The translations under genes and the position numbers were made by a program. Source: Actinacidiphila rubida (GTDB lineage Bacteria; Actinomycetota; Actinomycetes; Streptomycetales; Streptomycetaceae). From it: a DNA stretch of 64,000 nt. The notes under the pieces are model-generated. The model had not been told where the DNA came from. It did not search any database and saw nothing but the letters and a program-made list of their open reading frames with translations. The DNA lies in NCBI RefSeq assembly GCF_900110255.1, contig NZ_FODD01000033.1:1-64000 (forward strand), written 5' to 3'. Below, one piece after another: positions 25,234 to 33,848 of the stretch (positions are counted from its first letter, which is position 1; each line of letters starts with the position of its first letter).

Positions 25234-26354
25234 GCCAGACGTCCGCGATCAGCCAACCGCCCGCCGGCCGCCCGCCGGCCGACGGCCCGTCCGGCAGCGG
25301 GCACGCCGTCGCCTCGGTCCCGATGCGGTGGGTGGGCCCGGTGAAGATCTCCGGGAACGTGGCGACGACGTGCACGCAGGTGCCGCTGGCCACCTACGAG
25401 TCGCCGCTGTGGCCGTCGGTGGGCCGCGGCGCGAAGGTCTCCATGCTCACCGCCGACGGCATCGTGGCGACGCTCGTCGACGAGCGGATGACCCGCTCGG
25501 TGCTGGTGGAGGCCACCGACGCGGCCACCGCGCTGGCCGCCGCCCGCCGCATCCAGGACTCGCTGCCGCAACTGCGGGACCTGGTGCGCTCCCACAGCCG
25601 CTTCACCGAACTGGTCGCCGTCCGCCACGAGATCAACGCGAACCTGCTGTTCGTGCGGTTCGAGTTCACCACCGGCGACGCCTCGGGCCACAACATGGCC
25701 ACGCTGGCCGCCGACACGCTGCTGGCGCACCTGTTGCAGACCGTGCCCGGCATCGGCTACGGGTCGATCTCGGCGAACTACTGCACCGACAAGAAGGCCA
25801 CCGCGATCAACGGGATCCTGGGCCGCGGCAAGAACGTGGTCACCGAACTGCTGGTGCCCCGCCAGGTCGTCGAGCAGGTCCTGCACACCACCGCCGCCAA
25901 GGTCGCCACGCTGAACCTGCGCAAGAACATGCTGGGCACCCTGCTGGCCGGCGGCATCCGCTCGGCCAACGCGCACTTCGCGAACATGCTGCTGGGCTTC
26001 TACCTGGCCACCGGGCAGGACGCGGCGAACATCGTCGAGGGCTCGCAGGGCGTGGTCGTGGCCGAGGACCGCGACGGCGACCTGTACTTCGCGTGCACCC
26101 TGCCCAACCTGATCGTGGGAACCGTCGGCAACGGCAAGGGCCTGGGCTTCGTCGACACCAACCTGGCCCGCCTGGGCTGCCGCGAGCAGCGCCCGCCCGG
26201 CGACAACGCCCGGCGCCTGGCCGTGATCGCGGCCGCGACCGTGCTGTGCGGCGAACTGTCGCTGCTGGCCGCCCAGACCAACCCCGGCGAGCTGATGCGC
26301 GCCCACGTGCAGTTCGAACGAAGCGACGACGCCGCGAAGGCCGGTGCCCGATGA
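25230..26354 (+). CDS. hmgr: 3-hydroxy-3-methylglutaryl-CoA reductase
   Basis: A 374-residue HMG-CoA reductase almost identical in layout to that of Streptomyces sp. CL190. It catalyses the committed, four-electron NADPH reduction of HMG-CoA to mevalonate. Conserved stretches are VATLVDERMTRSVLVEATD, FEFTTGDASGHNMATLAAD, the catalytic-Lys region NYCTDKKATAINGILGRGKN, and LIVGTVGNGKGLGF. No membrane anchor is present. It is translationally coupled at both ends by four-base overlaps. Confidence 0.96.
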   Translation: MSQTSAISQPPAGRPPADGPSGSGHAVASVPMRWVGPVKISGNVATTCTQVPLATYESPLWPSVGRGAKVSMLTADGIVATLVDERMTRSVLVEATDAATALAAARRIQDSLPQLRDLVRSHSRFTELVAVRHEINANLLFVRFEFTTGDASGHNMATLAADTLLAHLLQTVPGIGYGSISANYCTDKKATAINGILGRGKNVVTELLVPRQVVEQVLHTTAAKVATLNLRKNMLGTLLAGGIRSANAHFANMLLGFYLATGQDAANIVEGSQGVVVAEDRDGDLYFACTLPNLIVGTVGNGKGLGFVDTNLARLGCREQRPPGDNARRLAVIAAATVLCGELSLLAAQTNPGELMRAHVQFERSDDAAKAGAR

Positions 26355-27553
26355 CGACCCTGCCCACACCCCCCGCCCCCGGCCCGACGCCCGCCATCGG
26401 CATCCACGACCTGTCGCTGGCCACCGGCCACTTCGTGCTGCCGCACGCCACGCTGGCCGCGCACAACGGCACCGACGTCGGCAAGTACCACATCGGGATC
26501 GGGCAGCGCTCGATGAGCGTGGCCGCCGCCGACGAGGACATCGTCACCCTGGGCGCGGCCGCCGCCGCCCCGCTGATCGCCACCCACGGCAGCGACAACA
26601 TCCGCACCGTCGTCTTCGCCACCGAGTCCTCCATCGACCAGGCCAAGTCCGCCGGGGTGTACGTGCACTCGCTGCTGGGCCTGCCCTCGGCCAGCCGCGT
26701 GGTGGAGCTCAAACAGGCCTGCTACGCGGCCACCGCCGGCCTGCAGTTCGCGATCGGCCTGATCCGCCGCGACCCCACCCAGCGGGTCCTGGTGATCGCC
26801 AGCGACGTCTCCCGGTACGACCTGGACAGCCCCGGCGAGGCCACCCAGGGCGCGGCCGCCGTCGCACTGCTGGTCAGCGCCGACCCCGCGCTGCTGGCCG
26901 TCGAGGACCCCTCGGGGGTGTTCACCGCCGACGTGATGGACTTCTGGCGGCCCAACTACCGCACCGCGGCCCTGGTCGACGGCCAGGAGTCGATCACCGC
27001 CTACCTGCAGGCCGTCGAGGGCTGCTGGAAGGACTACACCGAGCAGGGCGGCCGCGACCTGGAGGACTTCGCCGCGTTCTGCTACCACCAGCCCTTCACC
27101 AAGATGGCCTACAAGGCGCACCGGCACCTGCTGAACTACACCGGCCACGCCACCGACGAGGACCGCGCCTACGCCGCGATCGCCCGCACCACCGCCTACA
27201 ACGCGGTGATCGGCAACAGCTACACCGCCTCGGTGTACCTGGCGCTGGCCGCCCTGCTGGAAGGCGAACAGGACCTGGACGGGCGGCCGGTGGGATTCCT
27301 CAGCTACGGCTCGGGCAGCGTCGCGGAGTTCTTCGCCGCCACCGTGGTGCCCGGCTACCGCGACGCCTTGCGCACCCAAGCGCACCGCGCGGCCGTGGAC
27401 GGCCGCACCGAACTGGACTACCCCGCCTACCGGGCCCTGCACACCGCGGTGCTGCCCACCGACGGCGGCGACCACCGGATCGCCGCGCAGACAACCGGCC
27501 CGTTCCGGCTGGCGGCGCTGCGCGGCCACAAGCGCATCTACGAAACCCGCTGA
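26351..27553 (+). CDS. hmgs: 3-hydroxy-3-methylglutaryl-CoA synthase
   Basis: A 400-residue thiolase-fold enzyme joining acetyl-CoA and acetoacetyl-CoA. The active-site Cys124 lies in VELKQACYAAT, with a conserved Glu in FATESSIDQAK and the family stretch CYHQPFTKMAYKAHRHL. It is last in the operon. A 182-base gap with a C/T-rich spacer separates it from the NphT7-like gene, so that gene may have its own promoter. Confidence 0.96.
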   Translation: MTTLPTPPAPGPTPAIGIHDLSLATGHFVLPHATLAAHNGTDVGKYHIGIGQRSMSVAAADEDIVTLGAAAAAPLIATHGSDNIRTVVFATESSIDQAKSAGVYVHSLLGLPSASRVVELKQACYAATAGLQFAIGLIRRDPTQRVLVIASDVSRYDLDSPGEATQGAAAVALLVSADPALLAVEDPSGVFTADVMDFWRPNYRTAALVDGQESITAYLQAVEGCWKDYTEQGGRDLEDFAAFCYHQPFTKMAYKAHRHLLNYTGHATDEDRAYAAIARTTAYNAVIGNSYTASVYLALAALLEGEQDLDGRPVGFLSYGSGSVAEFFAATVVPGYRDALRTQAHRAAVDGRTELDYPAYRALHTAVLPTDGGDHRIAAQTTGPFRLAALRGHKRIYETR

Positions 27554-27735
27554 CGCTCCGCGGCACCCGCCCCCCACCCCACCCCCATGTTACGTTTCGC
27601 CCGCTTTCTCCCCTTTGTGTGGGGTGTGGGTGGTACGGGTGACCGCGGGTGGTGCCGGGGGCGGGGCCGCCGTTTCGCGTCCTCGCCGTTGACGACCGCC
27701 GTCGACGACTGCCGTTGAGGGAAGGGACCAGGCGC

Positions 27736-28713
27736 ATGACCGAACTGGGGATCCTGGGCACGGGGTCCTATGTGCCCGACCGCGTGGTGTCCAACGACGA
27801 GGCCGGGGCCGGGGCCGGGGTCGATCACGCGTGGGTGGTGGGCAAGACCGCCATCGGCGCGCGGCGATGGGCCGCCCCGGGTCAGGCCACCTCGGACCTG
27901 GCCGCGCACGCGGCGGCCGCCGCGCTGGAGTCGGCGGGCATCAGCGCCGCGCAGCTGTCGGTGATCGTGGTGGCGACCTCGACCCCGGACCGGCCGCAGC
28001 CGCCGACCGCCGCCTACGTGCAGCACCTGCTGGGGGCGGCCGACGCGGCGGCCTTCGACGTCAACGCGGTGTGCTCCAGCGAGGTGTTCGCGCTGGCGGC
28101 GGCCGAGGGTGTGCTGGCCCGCCGCGGCGGGCACGCGCTGGTGATCGGCGCGGACCTGTACTCGCGGATCCTGAACCCCGCCGACCGGCGCACCGTGGTG
28201 CTCTTCGGCGACGGGGCCGGCGCGATGGTGCTGGGCCCGGGCGGGCCCGGCGGCCGGATCCGGCACCTGGCGCTGCACACCTTCGGGGAACTGGCCGACA
28301 TGATCCGGGTGCCGGCCGGCGGCAGCCGCCTGCCGGTGGACGCGCAGGTCCTGGAGCGCGGCGAGCAGTACTTCACCATGGACGGCCGCGCCGTGCGCCG
28401 CTTCGTGCAGGACCGGCTGCCGCCGCTGACCAAGCAGTTCCTGCACGAGGCCGGGGTGGTGCCCGACGACATCGCGCACTTCATCCCGCACCAGGCCAAC
28501 GGCGTGATGCTGCAGGCCGTCTTCGAGGAACTGGCGCTGCCGAACGCGGCGATGCACCTGACGCTGGCCGACTACGGCAACACCGGGGCCGCCTCGATCC
28601 CGATCACCTTGGACCACGCCGCCCGCGCGGGGCTGCTGCGCCGCGGCGAGTTGATCCTGCTCGCCGGCTTCGGCGGCGGCATGGCGGCGGGATTCGCGCT
28701 CGTGCAGTGGTGA
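27736..28713 (+). CDS. nphT7: Acetoacetyl-CoA synthase (NphT7-type KAS III)
   Basis: A 325-residue ketosynthase III-family enzyme closely matching NphT7, which condenses acetyl-CoA with malonyl-CoA to give acetoacetyl-CoA irreversibly, feeding the mevalonate route. The triad is Cys113 in FDVNAVCSS, His252 in FIPHQANGV and Asn282 in YGNTGAAS. The segment STPDRPQPPTAAYVQH is shared with NphT7. AGGGA precedes the ATG at 27736. It follows the mevalonate operon as in the naphterpin cluster and precedes the CreE-like gene by 35 bases. Confidence 0.94.
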   Translation: MTELGILGTGSYVPDRVVSNDEAGAGAGVDHAWVVGKTAIGARRWAAPGQATSDLAAHAAAAALESAGISAAQLSVIVVATSTPDRPQPPTAAYVQHLLGAADAAAFDVNAVCSSEVFALAAAEGVLARRGGHALVIGADLYSRILNPADRRTVVLFGDGAGAMVLGPGGPGGRIRHLALHTFGELADMIRVPAGGSRLPVDAQVLERGEQYFTMDGRAVRRFVQDRLPPLTKQFLHEAGVVPDDIAHFIPHQANGVMLQAVFEELALPNAAMHLTLADYGNTGAASIPITLDHAARAGLLRRGELILLAGFGGGMAAGFALVQW

Positions 28714-28748
28714 ACGTGTGCCAGCCCGACATCGGCGGAGACAGGAAC

Positions 28749-30836
28749 ATGACGACGACACATCGCACTGTGTGCGTGATAGGCGCCGGTCCGCGCGGGT
28801 TGTCGGTGGTCGAGCGGCTGTGCGCCAACGCCCGCGAACTGCCCACCGGCAGCACCGTGACCGTCCACGTGGTCGATCCCTACCCGCCCGGCGCCGGCCG
28901 GGTCTGGCGGGTGGACCAGTCCCGGCAGCTGCTGATGAACACCGTCGCCGGGCAGATCTCGGTGTTCACCGACGCCAGCGTGGACCTGCGCGGCCCGCTG
29001 GAGCCCGGCCCCAGCCTCCACCAGTGGGCCGCCGCACTGGCCGCCGACCCGGCCGGCGGCGGGCAACCGGAGCACGTGCGCGCCGAGGCCGCGGCCCTGG
29101 GCCCGGACACCTACCCCACCCGCGCCTTCTACGGCCGCTACCTGCGCTGGGCCTTCACCCGGATCGGCCAGGCCGCACCGGCCGGCCTGACCCTGCACTG
29201 GCACCCGCGCACCGCCGTCGCCCTCGACGACGAGACCACCCCCGCCGCCGGCCCCGGTGCACTGCCGGGCGCGGACGGGCAGGGACCGCGCCAGCAGGTG
29301 CGGCTGGAGGACGGCACGGTGATCGGCGGCCTGGACGCGGTCGTGCTGTGCCAGGGACACCTGGGCGCCCGCGACGACGCCGGCGAGCAGGCCTTCGCCG
29401 AGACCGCCCGCAACCTCGGACTGGTCCACATCGGCCCGGCCAACCCCGCCGACGTGGACCTGTCGGTGCTGCCGGCCGGCGGCAGCGTGCTGCTGCGCGG
29501 CCTGGGCCTGAACTTCTTCGACTACATGGCGCAGCTGACCGCCGGCCGCGGCGGGGTCTTCACCCGGCTGCGCGGCGCCCTGGTCTACCGGCCCTCGGGC
29601 AGCGAACCGGTGATCTACGCCGCGTCCCGGCGCGGGGTGCCCTACACCGCGCGCGGCGAGAACGAGAAGGGCCCGCACGGCCGGCACGAGCCGCTGGTCT
29701 TCACCGCCGCGCGCATCGCCCGGCTGCGCGCGGCCAACGCCCGCGGCCTGGACTTCCGTTCCCAGCTGTGGCCGCTGATCGCGCGGGAGGTGGAGACGGT
29801 CTACTACCGCACGCTGCTGTCCTCACGCGGCCACGTCACCCGCGCCCGGGAGTTCGAACGCGACTACCTGGCCGCCGGCCTGAGCGCCACCGAGGCCCAG
29901 GCGGTGCTGGCGTCCTACGGCATCGGCGAGAAGTACCGCCTGGACTGGCAGCTGATCGCCCGCCCCTACCGGGACCGGCGCTTCAGCGGCCCCCGCGACT
30001 TCACCGACTGGCTGCTGGACCACCTGCGCGAGGACGTCGCCGAGGCGGCCGCCGGCAACGTCAGCGGCCCGCTGAAGGCCGCCCTGGACGTGCTGCGCGA
30101 CCTGCGCAACGAGATCCGCCTGGCCGTCGACCACGGCGGCCTGCACGGCGACTCCTACCGCAGCGACCTGGACCGCTGGTACACGCCCCTGAACGCATAC
30201 CTGTCCATCGGGCCGCCGGCCCGCCGCGTGGAGGAGATGATCGCGCTGATCGAGGCCGGGGTGCTGCACGTGGTCGGCCCCCAGGTCCAGGTCAGCGCCG
30301 GCCCCGGCGGCTACACCGTCACCTCCCCGCTGGTGCCCGCCTCCACCGTGCGCGTGCGGGCCCTGGTCGAGGCACGCCTGCCCGCGATCACCTTGTCCCG
30401 CACCCGCGACCGGCTGCTGCAGCACCTGCTGGCCGGCGGCCAGGCCGGCGTCTACCGCATCCCCGGCCGCGTCTTCGGCTCCTACCAGACCGACGGACTG
30501 GCCGTCACCGCCCGCCCGTTCCACCTGCTGGACGCCGCCGGCCGCGCCCACCCCCGCCGCTACGCCTTCGGCGTGCCCACCGAGGCCGTCCACTGGGTGA
30601 CCGCCGCCGGCATCCGGCCCGGAGTGAACTCGGTGACCCTCACCGACTCCGACGCCATCGCCCGCGCCGCCCTGGCCCACCCCGCGACCGAGGCGGCCAC
30701 CGGCACGGCGGCCGAGGCGGCCGCGGGCACCGTTGCCGCACACACCGCCGCGCCGGCCGCCGCACCCGGGCAGAGCGGCCTGGACGCGCCCGCCGCGCCG
30801 GCCCTGCCCAGGCAAGGACTCACCCATGTCCACTGA
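28749..30836 (+). CDS. creE: Flavin-dependent aspartate N-monooxygenase, CreE-like (nitrosuccinate-forming)
   Basis: A 695-residue FAD/NAD(P)-binding monooxygenase. The dinucleotide fold is at the extreme N-terminus, VCVIGAGPRGLSVVERL. The large, multi-segment form with LLMNTVAGQISVFTD matches the CreE family, which oxidises L-aspartate to nitrosuccinate. The gene directly downstream is a CreD-like lyase overlapping it by 11 bases, which strongly supports the assignment. Together they release nitrous acid for diazotisation. The last 60 residues are Ala-rich and unconserved. GGAG and AGGA lie upstream of the ATG. Confidence 0.85.
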   Translation: MTTTHRTVCVIGAGPRGLSVVERLCANARELPTGSTVTVHVVDPYPPGAGRVWRVDQSRQLLMNTVAGQISVFTDASVDLRGPLEPGPSLHQWAAALAADPAGGGQPEHVRAEAAALGPDTYPTRAFYGRYLRWAFTRIGQAAPAGLTLHWHPRTAVALDDETTPAAGPGALPGADGQGPRQQVRLEDGTVIGGLDAVVLCQGHLGARDDAGEQAFAETARNLGLVHIGPANPADVDLSVLPAGGSVLLRGLGLNFFDYMAQLTAGRGGVFTRLRGALVYRPSGSEPVIYAASRRGVPYTARGENEKGPHGRHEPLVFTAARIARLRAANARGLDFRSQLWPLIAREVETVYYRTLLSSRGHVTRAREFERDYLAAGLSATEAQAVLASYGIGEKYRLDWQLIARPYRDRRFSGPRDFTDWLLDHLREDVAEAAAGNVSGPLKAALDVLRDLRNEIRLAVDHGGLHGDSYRSDLDRWYTPLNAYLSIGPPARRVEEMIALIEAGVLHVVGPQVQVSAGPGGYTVTSPLVPASTVRVRALVEARLPAITLSRTRDRLLQHLLAGGQAGVYRIPGRVFGSYQTDGLAVTARPFHLLDAAGRAHPRRYAFGVPTEAVHWVTAAGIRPGVNSVTLTDSDAIARAALAHPATEAATGTAAEAAAGTVAAHTAAPAAAPGQSGLDAPAAPALPRQGLTHVH

Positions 30837-32385
30837 CACCCCGCCCACCCCGGCAACCGCCGCTTCCGTATCGCCGCACTCCGCCCCCGCCCCGGCCGAA
30901 CCGCCGGGCGGGGCCGGGGCGTTCGCCCCCGACACCGTGCTGGAGGTGGGGCTGCTGGCCCCGGTGTGGGCGGGCACCCCGGTGGCCGCGGCGACCTCGG
31001 ACGGGGCATGGCTGGCCGCCATGCTGCAGGCCGAGGCGGCGCTGGCACGGGCCCAGGCACAGCTGGGCACCATCCCGCAGGCCGCGGCGCAGGCCATCAC
31101 CGCCGCGGCCGCCCCGCCGCGGCTGGACCTGCCCGCGCTGGGCCGCGCCTGCCGGGAGTCGGCCAACCCGGTGGTGGCGCTGGTGCGGCACTTCACCGCA
31201 CAGGTCGCGGCCCTCGACCCGCAGGCGGCCGCCTACGTGCACCGCGGCTCCACCAGCCAGGACATCCTGGACACCGCGACGGTGCTGGTCGCCGGGCACG
31301 CGCTGGCCGCCATCCGCCAGGACCTGGCGGACGTGGAGCAGGCGCTGGCCGCCCTGGCCCGCACGCACCGCGCATCGGTGATGGCCGGCCGCACCCTGGC
31401 CCTGCACGCGGTGCCCACCACCTTCGGCCTCAAAGCGGCCGGCTGGCGGCACCTGGTGCTCGACGCCGTGGAGCGCCTGGACGCGGCCGCCGCCTCGGCG
31501 CTGCTGGTACAGCTCGGCGGCGCGGCCGGCACGATGGCCGGCTACCTGCAGCACGCCCCGGGCACCGACGCCGCCACCTACGCCGTGCAGCTGCCGGCCG
31601 CCTTCGCGCGGCAACTGGGCCTGCGGGCACCGCTGCTGCCCTGGCACGTGCTGCGCACCCCGATCGCGGACCTGGCCGCCGCCGCGGCCTTCACCTGCGG
31701 GGCACTGGGCAAGATCGCGGCCGACGTGCTGTCGATGGCCCGCACCGAGGTCGGCGAGGTCGCCGAGCCGGCACCGGCCGGCCGCGGCGCGTCCTCGGCG
31801 ATGCCCCACAAACGCAACCCCGTGCTGGCCACCGCGATCCGCTCGGCGGCACTGCAGGCACCCCAGCTGGCGGCGACGGTGTGGGGGTGCCTGCCCAGCG
31901 AGGACGAACGCTCGGCCGGAGCCTGGCACGCGGAGTGGGAACCGCTGCGCGGCCTGCTGCGGCTGGCCGGGGGAGCGGCCCGCCAGGCGGTGGAACTGAC
32001 CGGGCAGCTGCACGTGGACGCCACGCGGATGGCCGCCAACGCGGAACTGACGGCCGGACAGATCGTCTCGGAGAAGGTCGCCGCCCACCTGGCCGCCCGC
32101 ATCGGCAAGGACACCGCCCGCGCCCTGCTGGACGCCGCCTCCCGCGCCTCGGCGGGCGGCGGCCGGCACCTGCAACAGGCCCTGGACAAGGCCCTGGACA
32201 CGCTGCCGGCCGGCGACCAGGACGCCGCACGCACCGCCCTGGCCACCGCGCCCGGCGACCTGTTCGCACCGGCCGCCTACCTGGGAGCGGCGCCGGCCCT
32301 CACCGACGCCGCCCTGAGCCGGCCGCTGCCGCCCCTACCGGGGGAACTCACACGGATCCGCGGCGCCGCAACGCGATCCGCGTGA
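30826..32385 (+). CDS. creD: Nitrosuccinate lyase, CreD-like (fumarase/aspartase superfamily)
   Basis: A 519-residue lyase. Superfamily signatures are HRGSTSQDILDT (139-150) and GASSAMPHKRNP (321-332, the mobile signature loop with the catalytic Ser). The closest look is to the 3-carboxymuconate cycloisomerase/adenylosuccinate lyase group, in which CreD falls. It would split nitrosuccinate into fumarate and nitrous acid. A Pro/Ala-rich 35-residue N-terminus precedes the fold. It is coupled to the CreE-like gene. Its 3' end overlaps a convergent HTH gene by 38 bases. Confidence 0.87.
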   Translation: MSTDTPPTPATAASVSPHSAPAPAEPPGGAGAFAPDTVLEVGLLAPVWAGTPVAAATSDGAWLAAMLQAEAALARAQAQLGTIPQAAAQAITAAAAPPRLDLPALGRACRESANPVVALVRHFTAQVAALDPQAAAYVHRGSTSQDILDTATVLVAGHALAAIRQDLADVEQALAALARTHRASVMAGRTLALHAVPTTFGLKAAGWRHLVLDAVERLDAAAASALLVQLGGAAGTMAGYLQHAPGTDAATYAVQLPAAFARQLGLRAPLLPWHVLRTPIADLAAAAAFTCGALGKIAADVLSMARTEVGEVAEPAPAGRGASSAMPHKRNPVLATAIRSAALQAPQLAATVWGCLPSEDERSAGAWHAEWEPLRGLLRLAGGAARQAVELTGQLHVDATRMAANAELTAGQIVSEKVAAHLAARIGKDTARALLDAASRASAGGGRHLQQALDKALDTLPAGDQDAARTALATAPGDLFAPAAYLGAAPALTDAALSRPLPPLPGELTRIRGAATRSA

Positions 32386-32536
32386 CCTCGTCGATGTCGA
32401 ACTCGCTGCGGCCCGGCGTGCCGTAGCGGGTGATCTTCCCGCGGCTGACCCACTTGCGGATGGTCGCCTCCGACACGCTCGCCGCCATCGCGGCCACCCG
32501 CGTGGGCACCAGCCGGTGACGCGGCGGTCTGGTCAT
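32348..32536 (-). CDS. Small HTH DNA-binding protein
   Basis: A 62-residue protein that is little more than a helix-turn-helix: RVAAMAASVSEATIRKWVSRGKITRYG, then SEFDIDEVTRIALRRRG. The pattern resembles MerR/excisionase-type HTH_17 domains. The ATG overlaps the stop of the upstream zinc-motif gene in an ATGA. The pair resembles gene pairs annotated as OvmZ/OvmW in other Streptomyces clusters, by memory. The 3' end overlaps creD on the other strand. Likely regulatory. Confidence 0.65.
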   Translation of the reverse strand: MTRPPRHRLVPTRVAAMAASVSEATIRKWVSRGKITRYGTPGRSEFDIDEVTRIALRRRGSV

Positions 32537-33162
32537 GCGTCGGCCGCCTTCCGCTTGCGCTGCAGCAGCGGCCGCAGGGTGATCCACTCGCGCATTTCCC
32601 ACTCGTGCCCGGAACTGCACCCGATCGTGTTCGGCCCGTCGCCGCCCACACCGCGCGGCGACGTGCTGATCACCCCCGAGCACCCCTCCACCACACACTC
32701 CCTGATCCACGCGTCGAGCTCACCGGGACCGGGATCGATGGTGCGCAGCAGCTCCGCCTTCAACTCCTCGATCTCGTCGGCGAAATCCTTCGCCGGCGGC
32801 TGCGCGGTCAGCCACTGCACGTTCAGCAGCAGCAGCCGCGCCAACTGCGGCACCGAACGGCTCGGCGCGGCTTTCCCGAGTTCCTCCACCACCAGGTCCG
32901 ACCACGACTCCAAAATGGCCACGATGTCGCGGCGGGCGTCCAGCGCCGACCAGTTCAGATGGTCCCGGGCCCGGCTGCCCGACACCCGGGTGGTGCTCAT
33001 CCGCCGCGCCACCGGCGCGATGTGGTGCAAGCTCTCCTGGTACAGGCCGGGCAACGTGCGCAAAGTGCCCTCCACCTGCCGGATGCACGGGTCGCACAGC
33101 ACGGACCCGCTCGCCGCGCGGAGCTTCCTGGGATGGTTCCTGGGGCAGGCGTGAAACTCCAT
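32533..33162 (-). CDS. OvmZ-like zinc-motif protein, unknown function
   Basis: A 209-residue protein. An N-terminal HACPRNHPRKLRAASGSVLCDPCIRQ holds C-x(n)-C-x-x-C typical of a zinc ribbon. The rest is helical, and a C-terminal CSGVISTSPRGVG segment plus CSSGHEWEM resemble a second Cys/His cluster. Small proteins of this layout, paired with a tiny HTH protein, recur in Streptomyces clusters and mobile DNA; their role is unknown. The ATG at 33162 has an excellent GGAAAGGAGATCC site, which decides the start. Confidence 0.65.
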   Translation of the reverse strand: MEFHACPRNHPRKLRAASGSVLCDPCIRQVEGTLRTLPGLYQESLHHIAPVARRMSTTRVSGSRARDHLNWSALDARRDIVAILESWSDLVVEELGKAAPSRSVPQLARLLLLNVQWLTAQPPAKDFADEIEELKAELLRTIDPGPGELDAWIRECVVEGCSGVISTSPRGVGGDGPNTIGCSSGHEWEMREWITLRPLLQRKRKAADA

Positions 33163-33848
33163 GGATCTCCTTTCCGAGGCCCACTCGTCCGGATGTCGTT
33201 CGCGCGCCTGGAGCCGCCGAACCCCCCGTGTCGTGGGCCGCGGTCCGCTTTCCCGAGTCGATGATCCACCGAACCGCGAAAAACACCGAAACCACCGAAA
33301 CCCAACCCGGAACCATCGGGGGACACGTAAATCCCGTGCCCGCGGCCGCAATTCCGGGGACCCGGAACAATCGACCGCCAATAGTGCCGGAATACACCGC
33401 GGAACAGGCCCTGTTCTACGGCGGGTATTTCATCGAAAGGCCAGGTCGGCCCGGCCCCGAGGTGTTCGGCGGATATCGCGGATGGTGCGTATTCATGCCC
33501 CCAGACGCTGCCATGACGTAACCACGGGTGCACTGGGAGAATTCCATGGCCTCGTTGAAGGTGTCAACGCTCACCATTCGCAGTCGATCGTCTCTACAGT
33601 AGGACTCCAGATCCGCCCCATGGCGCCCCGCGGCCCCCTCCGGCCGCCGTCTGGCCGACCCCCTGACGGGCGGCCGCGCCGCGGCCCCGCCCGCCCGCCG
33701 GCCGCCGCCTGCCCCCACCCCCCTGCACGCCCCTCTTCCCTGCGCCATGCCCGTTTTGTGCACGTTTCGGGCTGTGTTGCCGTGTTGCTGAGTGTCGCTG
33801 TGTGTCGTTGTGCGAGGAAGTCGTCCAGTCGAGTTCGAGGAGCCAGCG
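33163..33848. other. AT-richer intergenic region between divergent units
   Basis: About 690 bases between the leftward zinc-motif gene and the rightward polyprenyl synthase. The segment 33250-33600 has noticeably more A/T than neighbouring DNA. A consensus TTGACA on the minus strand (complement of 33562-33567) could be a -35 for the leftward pair. No open frame here shows normal third-position GC or a known family. The last 60 bases are rich in TGTGT and contain GTCGAG and TTCGAG just before the synthase start. Confidence 0.5.

Noticed and set aside
33228..33521. A 97-codon plus-strand frame with fairly normal amino acids (PEYTAEQALFYGGYF)
   Set aside because: Third codon positions are A-rich and unlike every real gene here. 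The start is a GTG with no ribosome site, and an equally long frame exists on the other strand.
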